Position numbers and translations under genes: made by a program. Of a DNA stretch of 64,000 nt, positions 1 to 13,262 are shown in pieces. The first letter of the stretch is position 1, and every line of letters begins with the position of its first letter. The notes beneath the pieces are model-generated. The model saw only the letters and a list, made by a program, of their open reading frames with translations, searched no databases and was not told the DNA's origin. This DNA is from Microcebus murinus. Taxonomy: Eukaryota > Chordata > Mammalia > Primates > Cheirogaleidae. The stretch covers positions 49,537,501 to 49,601,500 of the forward strand of contig NC_134108.1 of the NCBI RefSeq assembly GCF_040939455.1. The letters run 5' to 3'.

Positions 1-630
1 TATGCCCTCCTTTCCCAAGCTGCTTAGGGCTGAGCAGGGTGGCCCAAGCACTTTGCATTTCTTTCCTCTGCCTAGGGCTTTGGTTGGATTTGGTAGTTTT
101 AGCAAAGTCTCTGTTGTTTTTTTAAAAATCTAATGTCAAGACTCTGTTACTCTTCTTGAGCCCCAGCCTATAGTTAATCTACACATGAACCATATTAATT
201 CTAAATTGGGTTAGACAAGATAATAAGAGTAGCAAAATCATTACTCTTTGAAACTGCTACTTTGAAACCGAAGTTTCAAAGTAAATACAGCAAAATACAT
301 TAAAAGTGCCATATTACTTTGGGTATTAAATTTTAATTTATACTGCAAAGAGTGGTAGTGGCTGACTCAATAAAAATTTAGGTTTATGATTCACACTTGT
401 TTGACTGTGACCCAAAGTAAGAAACATTTTATATCATAACTGTGTATACATATACTTAGATACTTATATACAAATAACAAATGTTTCATAATAGAATACT
501 TACCTTTACTACATGTAATATGTCCTGATATTTTCTTTCTTTGCTACTTCATTTTTAATAATGCTAGTCACAACCAACTAAAATTACTTCAGAACCCACA
601 GTGTGAAAAGCACTGATTTATATAATGAAT

Positions 631-1012
<382 letters not shown>

Positions 1013-1693
1013 ATAACCAATCATTCTTAAGCTTTCTTTGTGCACAGCACATTCCAAATACTAAAGTTTGGGGCAAAATATTAGAAAGAATTAAAAAACT
1101 TAAAAAAATTGTCAGTGATCTGTAAAGATTGTGTTATAAAACATAATCACCATTATAGTTTAAGTGTCTTCCAGCATCAATAAAAGCTTTCCCTACTCAT
1201 TGCACTATTTCCTAGCTTGCCATTCAGTGGTGTTTAAGGGATTTATTAATATTATTGCCCTGACAATTCTAAGGTATCGTCCTCTTGTTCCAGAAGCAAC
1301 TGATAGCTCTTTGGCATAGGTTTGATGATGTGACCCTCCAACTTGAACATGGGACCCCCTCTTGTCACAAACCCTGGGTGCCACATTTCACATACCTCCT
1401 GATAAACATACAAGAACCCAATGTGCTTTCTGTTTGTAACAATAAACCACACACACTGGTCATCAGTTGCCAGCCCCTACCCGCCCAAGAGAGGCTCATG
1501 ATAGACTGGAATGCCGGACACACCACTTAGAAACTGTGAGACCGACATACCACTAATGAGTTCACAGGACATGACTGTAGTAAACCGGGAAGTTTCAGAG
1601 GTACATTCTTTTTAAGCCACTTTGCAGAAAAACTGTCAACATCCTTTGGTTTTTTTCTAGTCACCCAGCAAGAAAAATCTAGGTAACTTACTA

Positions 1694-2093
1694 TCATGTT
1701 TCCCCAAAAATAAGACCTACCCATAAAATAAGCCCTAGCAGGATTTCTAAGCATTTGTGCAATAGAAGCCCTACCCCAAAAATAAGACCTAGTGATGGGC
1801 GTGGCTAAGCAGGGTATCTGCACAACCCATGCATTTCATCCTGGAGCTGTAAAGAAGACAAGCAACCCTTCTCATCTGCCCCATGGTGACAGCTACTATC
1901 CCAGAGGTGACCCCAAAGGTGCGGGCAGCCCCACCAACAAGGTCGGCTCCCCCTGTCAGGTCCTGGCCATTCTGTGCATGCTGCAAGCTGAGGCTTTGAG
2001 GGGAAAATAACACATCCCCTGAAAATAAGCCCTAGGGTGTCTTCTTGAGGAAAAATAAATATAAGACCCTGTCTTATTTTCGGGGAAACATGG
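1694..2093. mobile_element. 400-bp DNA transposon with TA flanks and terminal inverted repeats
   Basis: The left end TCATGTTTCCCCAAAAATAA and the inverse of the right end CCATGTTTCCCCGAAAATAA match over about 24 bp with few differences. Both are flanked by TA (1692-1693, 2094-2095), the target of Tc1/mariner-type transposases. A sub-repeat CCCCAAAAATAAGACCT recurs at about 1702 and 1775. The inner 250 bp has no transposase, so it is non-autonomous. I do not recall a certain family name. Confidence 0.8.
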
Positions 2094-2529
2094 TATGTTA
2101 ATTGCCTTGCCATTTTTCAAAAAAACAGTGCTCATACTTCAACACGGGCCTTGGTGATTTAATAGCTCATCCTGTTTTCAAAATGGTCTGGGTTTTTTTT
2201 TTAAGCTATCTTTGTTAAAAAAATTGAAATTCAGATACAGCCTCACCCACATGTCCATTTCACTTGCAGCAGTGCGGCTCTTCAGACAGCCACGACCCTG
2301 TCAGAAGGGTCTGAGCGCCCACTGGCGAGAGAAAAGCCAGGAAGCAGCACAGACCCCCGCACAGTCCACCAGGGCCGTCCCCACGTTCACAGGGGCTCTT
2401 GGTCAGGTCAGTGAGAATCTGTGATGTTTGCACAGTGACCTGGCTCCCTGATCGAACTGTTTGTTGTCATCCATGCCACAGTCCCCTTCCACAGGGTGGA
2501 GTGGAGTAAGTAGGGTATACCGTGCAATG

Positions 2530-2700
2530 GAATAGCAGGAAAACACAAGGCTAGATGTTTATTTTCTGATGAAAATCCTGGCTTTGCTACAGTACGACTT
2601 TGGCCAAGTCACTTACCCTCCTAGGCCTGCTTTCCTTACCTGTCACCTAGCTAAGGACCTCAGAGAGATCTTGGGAAAATAGAATGAGCATCCATTTGAA
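2530..2700 (+). repeat. MIR fragment
   Basis: Core wording 'CCTGGCTTTGCTAC...TGGCCAAGTCACTTACCCTCCTAGGCCTGCTTTCCTTACCTGTC' matches the MIR core region, diverged. Confidence 0.6.
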
Positions 2701-3062
2701 AGGATGTAGCACTACTAAAACAAAGGTACCACTAGTGTTAACCAATCCACAAGCATCTATCAAGTACCATCTTTGGATGAGGCAATACCCTTTTTCGTTT
2801 GCAGCCCAGTGAGAGTGGGGAAATAAGATAAAACAATAATACAGGAGAAGTTAGAGTTCATGATTAATTACTGTATAATAAGTTCAGATTTCCTATGACT
2901 AGACTACGACTGTGGGCTTCAAGAGCTCTTCAAGAAGGGCCTGCAAGGACAGGCAGCATTTAGATAGGCAGGCAGGGAACATGGCACGTGCAAAGGCATG
3001 GAGGTTGGAGAGGCACAAGTAGAAGCCCAATATGATCATAACAGAAAGCTGGGAGTGGAGCA

Positions 3063-3360
3063 CAGTCGGCCCTCTGCCTCCATGGGTTCCCCCAACCAAC
3101 CACAGAGTGAAACTTTTGAAAAAATAAAAATAATAAAAATATAAATTTTAAAAAATGCAGTATAACAACTATTATATAGCATATACAATGTATTAGGTAT
3201 TATAAGTAATGCAGAGATGATTCAAAGTATACAGGAATAGTATGCTTAGGTTCTATGCAAACACTGCACCATTTCGTATTAGGGACTTGAGCATCTGCGG
3301 ATGTAGGTCTCTGAGGGGAGTCCCAGAACCAATCCTCCCGCAGATACCTAGGGGCAGTTG
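3063..3360. mobile_element. MER2 (Tigger-type DNA transposon)
   Basis: Starts CAGTCGGCCCTCTGCC and ends ...GGGGCAGTTG followed by TA. The inside matches the MER2 consensus as I remember it (TATAACAACTATTATATAGC, GGGACTTGAGCATC). Short, no transposase. Confidence 0.8.
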
Positions 3361-3933
3361 TAATAGGCCCACTAAAGCCAAGTGCCTTCCTCGTATACTG
3401 CCCCCTGCTGAGACGCCACCATCCCACACCTGCTTCTGACCCATCTTTGTGCCTCTTGGCCCCACCGTCCTTGTTATTTATGGCCGATTGCCCCAGGTGT
3501 AGGTAACAAAGGAAGCCACAGAGAGCCTGTCCCAGAGGCAGCTGCTGCCTACACAGGAAAGCCCTACACCACAGCAGAGTGACTCACTGAACCAGTCACA
3601 TTTTCTCCCTACATGGGGGACACAGAAAAGTGCACCAGCAGAGGAGACCAGAGGGACACACATAGAGTGCAGCTAGCGAAGCTATGACCAAGCAGGAACC
3701 TAGAGGGAAGAGGAGGGAGAGAAGAGAGCTTTTTCTATAGCAGCAGAGAGAAAGCAGAGCCGGATCTCCAGGCTGGGGAGCCTGGCGGGGGTTCCCAATG
3801 CCTGCTGCTGAGGGGGGCTGACCCAGGACTCTGGCTTTTGAGTGGGCCTCTGGGAAGCTTTGGGCCATATCTTATTTCCTGGCTTCCTTCTTCCCGGTAC
3901 ATCCTTCCCCTTAAACTCCTTCGCTAACCAGGG

Positions 3934-4112
3934 CAGAGGTTCTCGATCCTGGCTACATATCAGACTCACTTGTGGAACTTCTTAAAACACAGATTCTCAG
4001 CCTCACCCCAGAGCTACTGAATCAGAATTCCTAGGGATGGGGCCAGGAAGGTGTCTAACTTGTTTAGCTCCATAGCTGATTTCAATACTCTGCCACCACT
4101 GGGAACGAGATT
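3934..4112 (+). mobile_element. MER5A (hAT-Charlie MITE)
   Basis: Starts CAGAGGTTCTCGATCCTGGC, contains the GAATCAGAATTCCTAGGGAT core, and ends near CCACCACTG. These are MER5A landmarks. Confidence 0.8.
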
Positions 4113-4384
4113 AAGGCAACCTGAACGTGCACTTCTGCTCCCTGCAACCTGAGAAAGCTTAGTGTTTATCCAGCAGACTGTGAACCTCGATAATTTAAAA
4201 TCATGCTTATTTTTTCTTACTGTGTTTTAAGACACATACACAAAATTATATTTACCTGGAAAAAGCAAATTTCACGTCAACCTAGGAAACCTGCTTCTTT
4301 CAAATAACTTCTGAGTTTCAGTTCCTGTTTAATAATATATCATTACAACTCTTAAGAGTTTACAAAGCACTTTAGTCATCTTTT

Positions 4385-4530
4385 GAGGATTTGCTACGTG
4401 TCAGGTACTGTTTTAAGCTCTTTGTGCACATCTGCTCATTTGTTATCCTACCAGCCTTGCAGGGTGAACATTAATTACCCCATAATGGAGATGATTAAAT
4501 ACAATTTCAGAGAGGTTATGCCCAAGGTTT
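4385..4530 (-). repeat. MIR
   Basis: TGTCAGGTACTGTTTTAAGC, then CTCATTTGTTATCCT..., GGAGATGATTAAATACAATTTCAGAGAGGTTATGCCCAAGG: MIR read backwards. Confidence 0.75.
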
Positions 4531-4539
4531 AAAGACTTA

Positions 4540-4919
<380 letters not shown>

Positions 4920-4954
4920 TCAGGATGCCTGTTGGGGCCACACAACTCCTTCCC

Positions 4955-5070
4955 CATTTTAGAGACGAAAAGACAGGCTATGAGATTATCTTGTCCAAAT
5001 CACACCACCAGTGAGAGCCAGAGGATTTGAACCCATGGCTCTGAGTCACACTGAGCCTTTCCACACGGCG
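4955..5070 (-). repeat. MIR fragment
   Basis: CCCCATTTTAGAGACGAAAA, a TCACACCACCAGTGAGAG-like segment and GGATTTGAACCCATGGCTCT are the 5' half of MIR in reverse. Confidence 0.65.
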
Positions 5071-5738
5071 TCACTGACCCAGTGCAGTGGCTAGGACGTG
5101 ATGGAGACATCTTCATTTTGGGAAAAGAATTACTGAAAACACTCAACTCTTTTACTGACCCAAATAATTGCTTTTAGATCTAACCCAGGATGAAAAAAAT
5201 GATCCTAAAAATAGAAATTTTTTAAAATGCAAGAAGTGATTCTTTTTCCTTTGGTTTGCATCAGTTATTTTATGCCTTTCAAGGATATTAACCCCATTGT
5301 AGTGTCAAATAGTTTCACAAACCCTCCCCCACATTAAACCTGCTAATTAAAATGTGTAGATTCATTTAAAAGCATAACAATTCTGAGTGGCCTTAAGCCA
5401 TATTTTCTCAATTACAACAGTGTATACTTTTAAACAACAGAAATATATTTATGCTGATTTTTAATGTTTATGTAGTCTATAGAAAATGCAAAAAAAAAAA
5501 AAGCCATAGAAGAAATCATGACAGTATCCAATGAATTAAAAGTCCTTCTGTCCCTATTGTAAATAACATTCAGCCTCTTCCAGATTGTTCCAAATTATAA
5601 TAATCTTTAACATATTCTTGTTGCTTATAGAAACATAGCGACCCAAAATCATACCCATATTTATCCATACAGGTCATGGAAAGACATTTCTTATCTCACT
5701 CTGATAAAACTCAAACTCATCATAGTCAGGAGTCTTAC

Positions 5739-5899
5739 CTAAAAATGATGATAACAGGACTAAGAGTGTGTTGGTGTCTTCAGCTCCAAAACATGATGAA
5801 GCATTAGTGATATTTTCACTGAAGTTCCATAAAGTTTTGCAAACCAAGCAGGCCAACTGCCAGTCAGTAGGACCAAAATCTCTCAAACAATCCACTAAC
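5739..5899 (-). CDS. ARMC2: ARMC2 coding exon k (penultimate expected)
   Basis: 161-nt exon, acceptor TTAACTCAG, donor TTTTTAG|GTAAGA. It starts with G completing AAG and leaves G for the next exon. It encodes LVDCLRDFGPTDWQLACLVC, then KTLWNFSENITNASSCFGAE and DTNTLLVLLSSFL. 'LACLVCKTLWNFSENI' is an armadillo helix-3 motif with the Trp-Asn pair. The frame reads 19 codons into the intron to a stop, but phase and donor show it is spliced. In human ARMC2 the next exon begins with Asp-Glu-Glu and carries the C-terminal ~50 residues; no such exon could be recognised to the left. Confidence 0.96.
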
Positions 5900-6223
5900 C
5901 TGAGTTAATAAAAGTCAAATTGAGAAGTTATTAGGTCATAATGTTTTTAATTTTAATATTTTAGCATGATATTTAATATGCATTATATGTAATTCAGTGA
6001 TCATTTTAAAAAGTTTTTTATCTACAAACTTAAGTGGCTACAAAAGTAGCAATAATCTGTTTCTGAATTACTTTAAGTGCCCAGTGGAACGTAAATCCCC
6101 TCTTTTGCCCCAGCTTGGGGCTTCCAAATGTTGAAATACCTTTGCTCCAGATGATTGACAAGGTGGCCCAAGATTCCGAGAAAGCATCCTGAGTGAGTCA
6201 GGACTCCATGCCTTAAAACTTAC
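5900..6223 (-). other. ARMC2: ARMC2 short intron between exons k and j
   Basis: 324-nt intron with consensus GT...AG ends. No repeat or other feature recognised; the right part is moderately GC-rich and the left part AT-rich. Confidence 0.9.
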
Positions 6224-6356
6224 TTTTTAATGCCACCTCCTTCTTTTAGGATGACACGCTTGTCTTTATCCACAGTGAGGTTTAGGAGAACACCACAGGC
6301 AGAAAAGCAAATATCCTGATGCTTAGCATCCAGCAATGCAATCATGAACTTGTGTA
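6224..6356 (-). CDS. ARMC2: ARMC2 coding exon j
   Basis: 133-nt exon, acceptor TGCCTTCCCAG, donor TTAAAAA|GTAAGT. It starts with TA completing GTA and leaves AA, completed to AAG. It encodes VHKFMIALLDAKHQDICFSA, then CGVLLNLTVDKDKRVILKEG and GGIKK. 'ACGVLLNLTVDKDKRVILKEGGGIKKLVDCL' is the most regular armadillo unit in the window: N-rich helix 3, then the Gly-rich turn, then helix 1 of the next repeat. This supports correct joining to the exon at 5739. Confidence 0.96.
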
Positions 6357-8132
6357 CTGGGAAGGCAGAGAACAAATGCAGACCAGTGAAAGCTCAGGGT
6401 TTGCAGCTGTCTCTTGTTCTATTAATGGCACCGGGGAAATGTGGCGTGGCTTGCAAAACTGGAACCTCTACTAAGGGGCTTAACTTATTCTTCCTAGGGC
6501 TCTATCCATCGCCCAGTGGTGGGTTCCCCTACGCCCAGCACTCCCAGAGGCTGCTCCCCTGCTTCCCAGATGCTGCTACACCTGACCCAGGCAGCAGCTC
6601 CCTCTCCGGGGTGGAGATAGACTCCCTGCTGGTGGAAAGGAGGGAACACAGGTGACATTCATCTCGAACTGCTGGTTGTTCTCAAGGGCCTTTCTGAACC
6701 TCCAGCAACAACTCTCTTTAAATACACAGCCTGGGAAAGGGGAGTTGGCTCCTGGTGAGATGGTCCTTGAAGTCTCCCAGGGCCACATTTAAGACTCAGA
6801 GTGCTGGAAACCAACCTGTGCCAAGGCAGGGCTTCCAATGTAGGGATGCCTCCTGTCTCAGGGCAAGACAGGCTCCTGCCTCAGGGGAATCCTTTTCTCT
6901 TGCTCCTGGGAAATGGAGCTGGGAACTCTTTGTCCTGTTTTCCCATCCCACAGCAGGGGCTGAGCAAAGGGCTGGAGGAGAATGGACAAGGAGTGCGCTC
7001 TGCCTCCCCACCCCCCACCCCTGTACTGCGCACCAGAGCGGGCCGCCCTGTTCTGGCCTCGGCCCCACTGACTGGGTTGGGAAGTGAGCTTGTCAAAGGC
7101 TACGTCACATACATATGTACTCTTAACATTTTGGTGTACGTGTTACACTCTTAACAGCTGTCTCTGGGGGACTGAGATAATGAGTGACAGTTGGCTGTTG
7201 CTGCTTTTTATATTAAATATCTGCATTATCTGAATTTTCTATCATGAGCATGGATAATTAAGTTTTAAAAATTATTATTCTTACATGAAATATTTGAGAC
7301 AAAGAGTACAATTAATATAAACACTTGGGTACCTGCCACCCAGATTAAGGAAACAATATGCTAAACCCAGTAAATATATACAATTCTTATTTACCTATTA
7401 AAATACAAAATAAAAACATTACAGATCCAATTTTATGTTTTTAGACATCCCTTTTCCTCCAAAGGTAAACTCTATCTTAAGTGTGGAGTTTATCATTTCT
7501 AAATACTATTTATACTTTGTACCATTACTACATGAATACATATGCATAAGCAATATTCAAGATAGCTTTGCATATTTTAAAACTCATATTCGTGGCATTC
7601 TTCTGTATATATTCTCCTATTGCTAGCTTTTTTGCACCTATGTTACTGTGTTTGAGGTTGACCCATGTGGATATGTAGATGTCTAGTTCATTTATTTTAA
7701 ATGCTGTAGACCATTTGGTTGCATGAATATTCCATAATGTATTTATCCACTTGCCTGTTGATGGAAATTTAGACTGTTTTCACTTTTTGCTATTACAAGC
7801 AAAATGTAATGGACATTCTAGTACATGAAAGAGAATGTCTCTTGAGTCCATGGGAATGATAAGTGCAGATTATATGTTTCCATTAAAAACACAAACACAC
7901 ACACACACATACACGCCATCTCTGCAGAGGCCATTCACAAGGGACAGGGGAACACTGCCAAGGTCCATCTTGGCACCCTGAGCCAGGAGCCTTATGTACA
8001 GAATGCAACATAAAAGTCTGCATATCTCAAAGCAGAAATAAATGTAATGTTGTAATGACCCAAGCTCCAAAGGCACTTATGTGCTTGCTGCCAAGAAATG
8101 CACATTTATGAATTTAAGTGTCATTAACTCAC
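6357..8132 (-). other. ARMC2: ARMC2 intron between exons j and i
   Basis: 6357-7150 is unusually GC-rich for this window and gives long chance frames on both strands, but no exon, gene or repeat family was recognised. 7155-7285 resembles the end of an old L1. 7290-7885 is an L1M fragment followed by a short (CA)n tract at about 7888-7915. 7916-8132 is unassigned. Confidence 0.8.
7290..7885 (+). repeat. Old L1 (L1M) 3' fragment
   Basis: Diverged match to the well-known segment '...GTTGACCCATGTGGATATGTAG...CCATTTGGTTGCATGAATATTCC...TTATCCACTTGCCTGTTGATGGA...TTTTTGCTATTACAAGCAAA'. Confidence 0.65.
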
Positions 8133-8246
8133 CATTGTTCTGCACAATGAAATCACAGATGTCACGGTCCTGGGAGAGATTTCCAAAGACGCGCACAGCC
8201 TCCAGGACTCCATCCATGTTGTTACTCACAAGCAGCTTTAAGAGCA
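8133..8246 (-). CDS. ARMC2: ARMC2 coding exon i
   Basis: 114-nt exon, acceptor GGTCACCAG, donor AACAATG|GTGAGT. It starts with TG completing TTG and leaves G, completed to GTA. It encodes LLLKLLVSNNMDGVLEAVRV, then FGNLSQDRDICDFIVQNN. 'LEAVRVFGNLSQD' is a canonical armadillo helix 3 and continues into VHKFMIALL of the next exon. Like the previous exon it is phase-symmetric. The two neighbouring introns are only 312 and 1,776 nt. Confidence 0.95.
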
Positions 8247-8558
8247 CTGGTGACCACCAAAGAAATAAAACTAGTAAATTTAAGCTTTAATTTAAGCCTA
8301 ATGGAAACCAATATCATACTAAATACTGGTGATTTAAAAATTAAAAACAATAATAAAATACAAACTGTAAGGGACTTGAACAAGAACTAAGAAACTAATT
8401 TTTCCATGGTCTAATTACCCCATGTTCTAATTTCTTAAAATCAGACCTAAGATATTTGTACCAGAAGTCAGAATATATTAATGCCTCCAGTTCTGTACTT
8501 AGTAAAATTAAAACCTTAAATGAGCATGCATTTATCCAAACCCAACTCTGAAACTTAC
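8247..8558 (-). other. ARMC2: ARMC2 short intron between exons i and h
   Basis: 312-nt AT-rich intron with GTAAGT donor and CACCAG acceptor. Nothing else recognised. Confidence 0.9.
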
Positions 8559-8681
8559 ATTCAGCAATATACAGTTTTTTGTCTCGAATTACAGAATTCT
8601 TCACTTGGTAGTAAGATAAATTGTTGATTGTGGCTGTAGTATTGATCACCAGCTCCTCACAATCATCAAGCGACTTGTATT
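8559..8681 (-). CDS. ARMC2: ARMC2 coding exon h
   Basis: 123-nt exon, acceptor GTTTCAG, donor GCTGAAT|GTAAGT. It starts with AA completing GAA and leaves T, completed to TTG (Leu). It encodes YKSLDDCEELVINTTATINN, then LSYYQVKNSVIRDKKLYIAE. 'ELVINTTATINNLSYY' is an armadillo helix 3 with the conserved Asn residues. Both phases are equal and length is divisible by three, so it could be skipped in frame. Confidence 0.95.
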
Positions 8682-9084
8682 CTGAAACAAAGTGCAGATA
8701 AGGGAATCAAAGACTCCTTGCAGGTGTAGAACCAATGACATAATAACTGCAGCAACAGCACCGCCAGGGACGGGCCGCTGTCCCAGGCAAGGCCTGTGCA
8801 AAGGCGCTGGAGGCTCCTTTGGCCACTTTATCCCCCTCGACTCTTCCTGCAGGGAAGTGTACCCAGTGCAAGGGACCGCTCTGGCCAGGGTGGGAGGACA
8901 CTCCAAGGTCAATCCCTGCTGCCTGGAGGTCTGGAAAAGTCAGGCTGATCTGTGTGGGAAGTAAAGCAGAGGGGCCAATACCCCAGTGAGTGCAGCAGTC
9001 TCTAATCCCTCCAGTTTGCCCAGTCCTCAGGCTCTCCCAGGGGTGCCACTAGCAGCGTCTGCACTCTGTTCCCACACCTCCACC

Positions 9085-9985
<901 letters not shown>

Positions 9986-11099
9986 GAATGAACCCGTTAG
10001 CTTAGCACATCAGACCCTTAGTGATTCTGTCCCTGCCGACCCTGTCTCCAGACTCGTCCCTGATGCTCTGGTGGCAGTGCAGAGAAGAGCAGAGGCAGGC
10101 ATGCAGCCGGGAGTATTCCAGAAGCAGCAACAGAGTTTATGCATGGCTGGGTGGCGGTGGAGCGCAGTGGACAGACTGTCCTGGGCAGAGGTGTGAGGGA
10201 GAGGAGCCACCCGGATGGGCCCTGGGTTTCTGGCTCACATAGCTGGGTGGATGTTGACCACATTCCCTGAATTAAGGAAGAGGGACTCGGGAAGGTCGTG
10301 AGTTCAGCTTTCGATCTGAGGTGCTTATGAAGCACCCACAGGAGAGGAGCGGTAGGCAGTTGGATATAGGGGTCTGGGGATCAGAGGAAGAGTCACGAGA
10401 CTGGTGATACTGAACTAGCCACAGCAACTTGAATAGCCTCTGCCACTCGCCTCACACCCTGCACTTGTCTGCCCAGTGCCGGATTGCGACTGCCACCTCC
10501 ACCTGGCCAGCGCCCCCTCGGGATGCCTGGCAGAGGGGCCCCCAGCACCTGGGCACACCTTTGCCCATGCCGTGCCCGCTGTGTTTTACAGGACAGGAAG
10601 TGCCTGTCACCTCTTGTGTGAAACCAAAGGTTCTCCGGGAACAAGCAGGGGGGCTATGAGCTGAGTGACGGGGTGGTGCCAGCTCTTAAATTCTCTGACT
10701 TAATTATCATATCTTTTGGCCTTCTTTTCCTTTTCATTAAAGGGAAGAGTCTTTTTATGACTTACTACGTTCAAAGGGAGACTCAGTCATTTGTTCAGCT
10801 GCAGACACACACTGGCCCTTGAGCCAATGGGCCGTCTACCCACACCAGCCAGCGCAGGGCCAGTGTGTGGCAGACACTCAGCAACTGCTTGGAGAGAGTA
10901 AGAGTAAATGAGGCCCTAACTGCCTGTTTTTTAGTGTAAATACACAGGAAGGGAATAGGAACTGGATTATCTTGGACTTTGGTATGGATTCTACAGCAAG
11001 ATAATATCCTAGTGGCCTCAGTTTTCTAGGGAATCTATGAAAAAATCCCAATTATTTTTGAGGGAGGCAAGATAAAAGAAGGAACATGGGACCCCCAAA

Positions 11100-11335
11100 A
11101 GTATCCCCCTTTTCTTTGGCCATGACTCTGGAGCAGAATCCTGGTGCTTCTACTCATTGGCCATGTGACCTTGACCTTTAACCTCCCTGGGTCTCAGGAT
11201 CCTTGACTATCAAGTAGGGGTGATAACTGCACCTACATTATAGAGTTGTTGTTACAAAGTTTAAACGAGTTAATATTCATTAAGGGTTTAAAAGAGTGCC
11301 TAGTGGGTGCTAAGTAAATGTTTGTTAAAACAATA
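11100..11335 (+). repeat. MIR
   Basis: CATGTGACCTTGACCTTTAA...GGGTCTCAGGAT...GGGGTGATAACTGCACCTAC...GTTAATATTCATTAAGGG...GTGCTAAGTAAATG follows the MIR consensus nearly end to end. Confidence 0.8.
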
Positions 11336-11711
11336 GACGGGCCATTGGGAATGAAAGCTCGTGGGAAGTCACTAGGTGAACATCTAACCCTTGAGCAAGG
11401 AGAGCCCCACAGCACTGCTTCCCTCCACCCCAGACTGGGGCAGTATTTGGGGATCTGTTTTTTCTCTCGTCTTTGTAGAAAAGTTCAATAGCTTGCCCGG
11501 AAAATGCATAGTAGCTCTGATAGGTCCCCATATTTGGGCAGCAGGAGTGGCATCTGGGGCAAGAGGATGGGTGCTCACAGCTGCTAAGCACCTATCATGA
11601 ACAGCATGCCAAGCGCTTTACATGCATTTAACCCCATGAAAGTTAATTGCTAATAATGCTTTAAGTGCACTTATAAGCATTTAAACCCACAATAATTCTC
11701 AAAAGGTGTAT

Positions 11712-12080
11712 CTGTCTCAGTCACCTAGGGCTGCCACAACAAAATACCATAAACTGGGTAGCTTGAACCAACAGAAATTTATTTTCTCACAGCTGCGGAG
11801 GCTGGACGTCCCAGGTCGGCATGCCAGCACGCTCAGGTTCTGGTCAGGGTCTCTTCCTGCTCGTGGACGGCTGACCTCTCCCTGGGTCCACATGGCAGAG
11901 AGACAGAGAAGTCTGGTGTCTCTTCTTCTAAGGGCGCTGATCCTGTCTTGAGGGCCCCATAGCATGACCTCATCTGAGCCTAATTATCTCCCAAAGGCTC
12001 CATCTCCAAATGCCATCATCACATTGAAGGTTAGGATTTCAACAGATGGATTTAAGGGGGTCAGATGAAAACACCAAGGC
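11712..12080 (-). repeat. MLT1-type LTR (MaLR)
   Basis: GGGCTGCCACAACAAAATAC, then CAGAAATTTATTTTCTCACA, a TAATTATCTCCCAAAGGC-like part and AGGTTAGGATTTCAACAGAT are MLT1 landmarks in reverse. Solo LTR, no internal region seen. Confidence 0.8.
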
Positions 12081-12084
12081 TTAC

Positions 12085-12180
12085 AGAAGTTAAATACTTT
12101 GCCTGGCTTCACAGAGCAGACATCTGGATCCAGGTCTGCCTGACCCTACTGTCCTACTCTTTCCATAGCACCCTGCTCAG
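12085..12180 (-). repeat. MIR-like fragment
   Basis: ACAGAAGTTAAATACTTTGC...TTCACAGAGCAGACATCTGG resembles the MIR middle in reverse; short and diverged. Confidence 0.45.
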
Positions 12181-13092
12181 GCCCAGGACTCAGCATTACT
12201 GAGTTCCCATCAGAGCATTAGAGCTGGTTGGGGCAATAAATCTGCCTGCGCAAAGCATGAGAAAACCACACCACCCTCCATAACTGACTTGTGGATATAA
12301 GATAAGCTGGAATTTGGAGCTTGCCACTAAGTCAGCAAATCTCTGAGACTAGGGGCTTACTGAGAGGGCTGCTGGTTCTTACCAGAAACATTTTTGATTT
12401 TTAAAAGACCCTCTGCAATGAGACTGTCTTCTCTAGGCAAGTCCTGGGGTACAGGCAACTCCTCTGTGAAGGATACAGGGATGAGGGAGGTGGGAAAAAA
12501 TGACCCCAAAGGACGCCTTTCCCATGTGACTGGGGGACAGTGCCGTGCAGTGAGAGCCATCAGGCTGGTAGGAGTGCTCAGCTCTGAGGATAAACGGGGT
12601 GGCAGCTGCTTAGACCTCAGTGGGCACAAGCAGACCAGTGGGTGGGCCTTTCAAGGTTCACAGTCACAGCCTGCTTCTGCTCTTGGGCTGCTCAAAACTG
12701 CTTGGCCGGTCAGAGGGGCAGCAGCCTTCTCCTGGAATCTGATCATTGGTTCACACTGATGCAGATAAAGCACGTGGGAAATCAACAGAGATCAGTGTGA
12801 GAGGGTTTGGGAGGGCTCAGAAATTCCCCCAGCAGTTGGGCTATGTTAAGGAGAAGGTGGAGGTGGGTGACCCTCTGTCAAGGGTGACTTTTGCCCTCCT
12901 ATAAGCTTTTGAAGATAAAATCTTTCTGGAGATGGAACAGACAAGGGATCACCTGCTTGCACAAGCTGCCCAAGGGATGGTAGGCTAGAGGCTTTGATCA
13001 ATCACTGGAGAGCTAGGTTTCTTCACTTTTGCTCAACCTCATATAGTGCTGAGCTCTAAGTCTGCAGAGACTGAGGCATTTCTCAAAGGGAG

Positions 13093-13262
13093 GCCCTCCA
13101 CCACCTGCATCAGGACCAGCCAGGGAGCATTTTTAAATGCAGATCCCTGGGCCCTGCACCTAACTGGACCAATCACAGCCTCTGAGGGTAGGACCAAGAA
13201 TCTGTGCTTTTAACAAGCTCCTCTCGTGGGTCTTATGTGCAAGGACATTTGAGAACCACCTG
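13093..13262 (+). mobile_element. MER5A-like hAT element
   Basis: CACCTGCATCAGGACCAGCC, a CAGATCCCTGGGCCCTGCAC core and an end GACATTTGAGAACCACCTG match MER5 landmarks. Confidence 0.65.

Noticed and set aside
5674..5738. Read-through extension of the last exon as the protein's C-terminus
   Set aside because: A good GTAAGA donor lies at 5738 with the phase matching the known ARMC2 continuation; the extension looks like intron.
6755..7154. Overlapping 110-117 codon frames on the plus strand
   Set aside because: GC-rich intron lacking stops by composition; frames on both strands, no recognised product or splice context.
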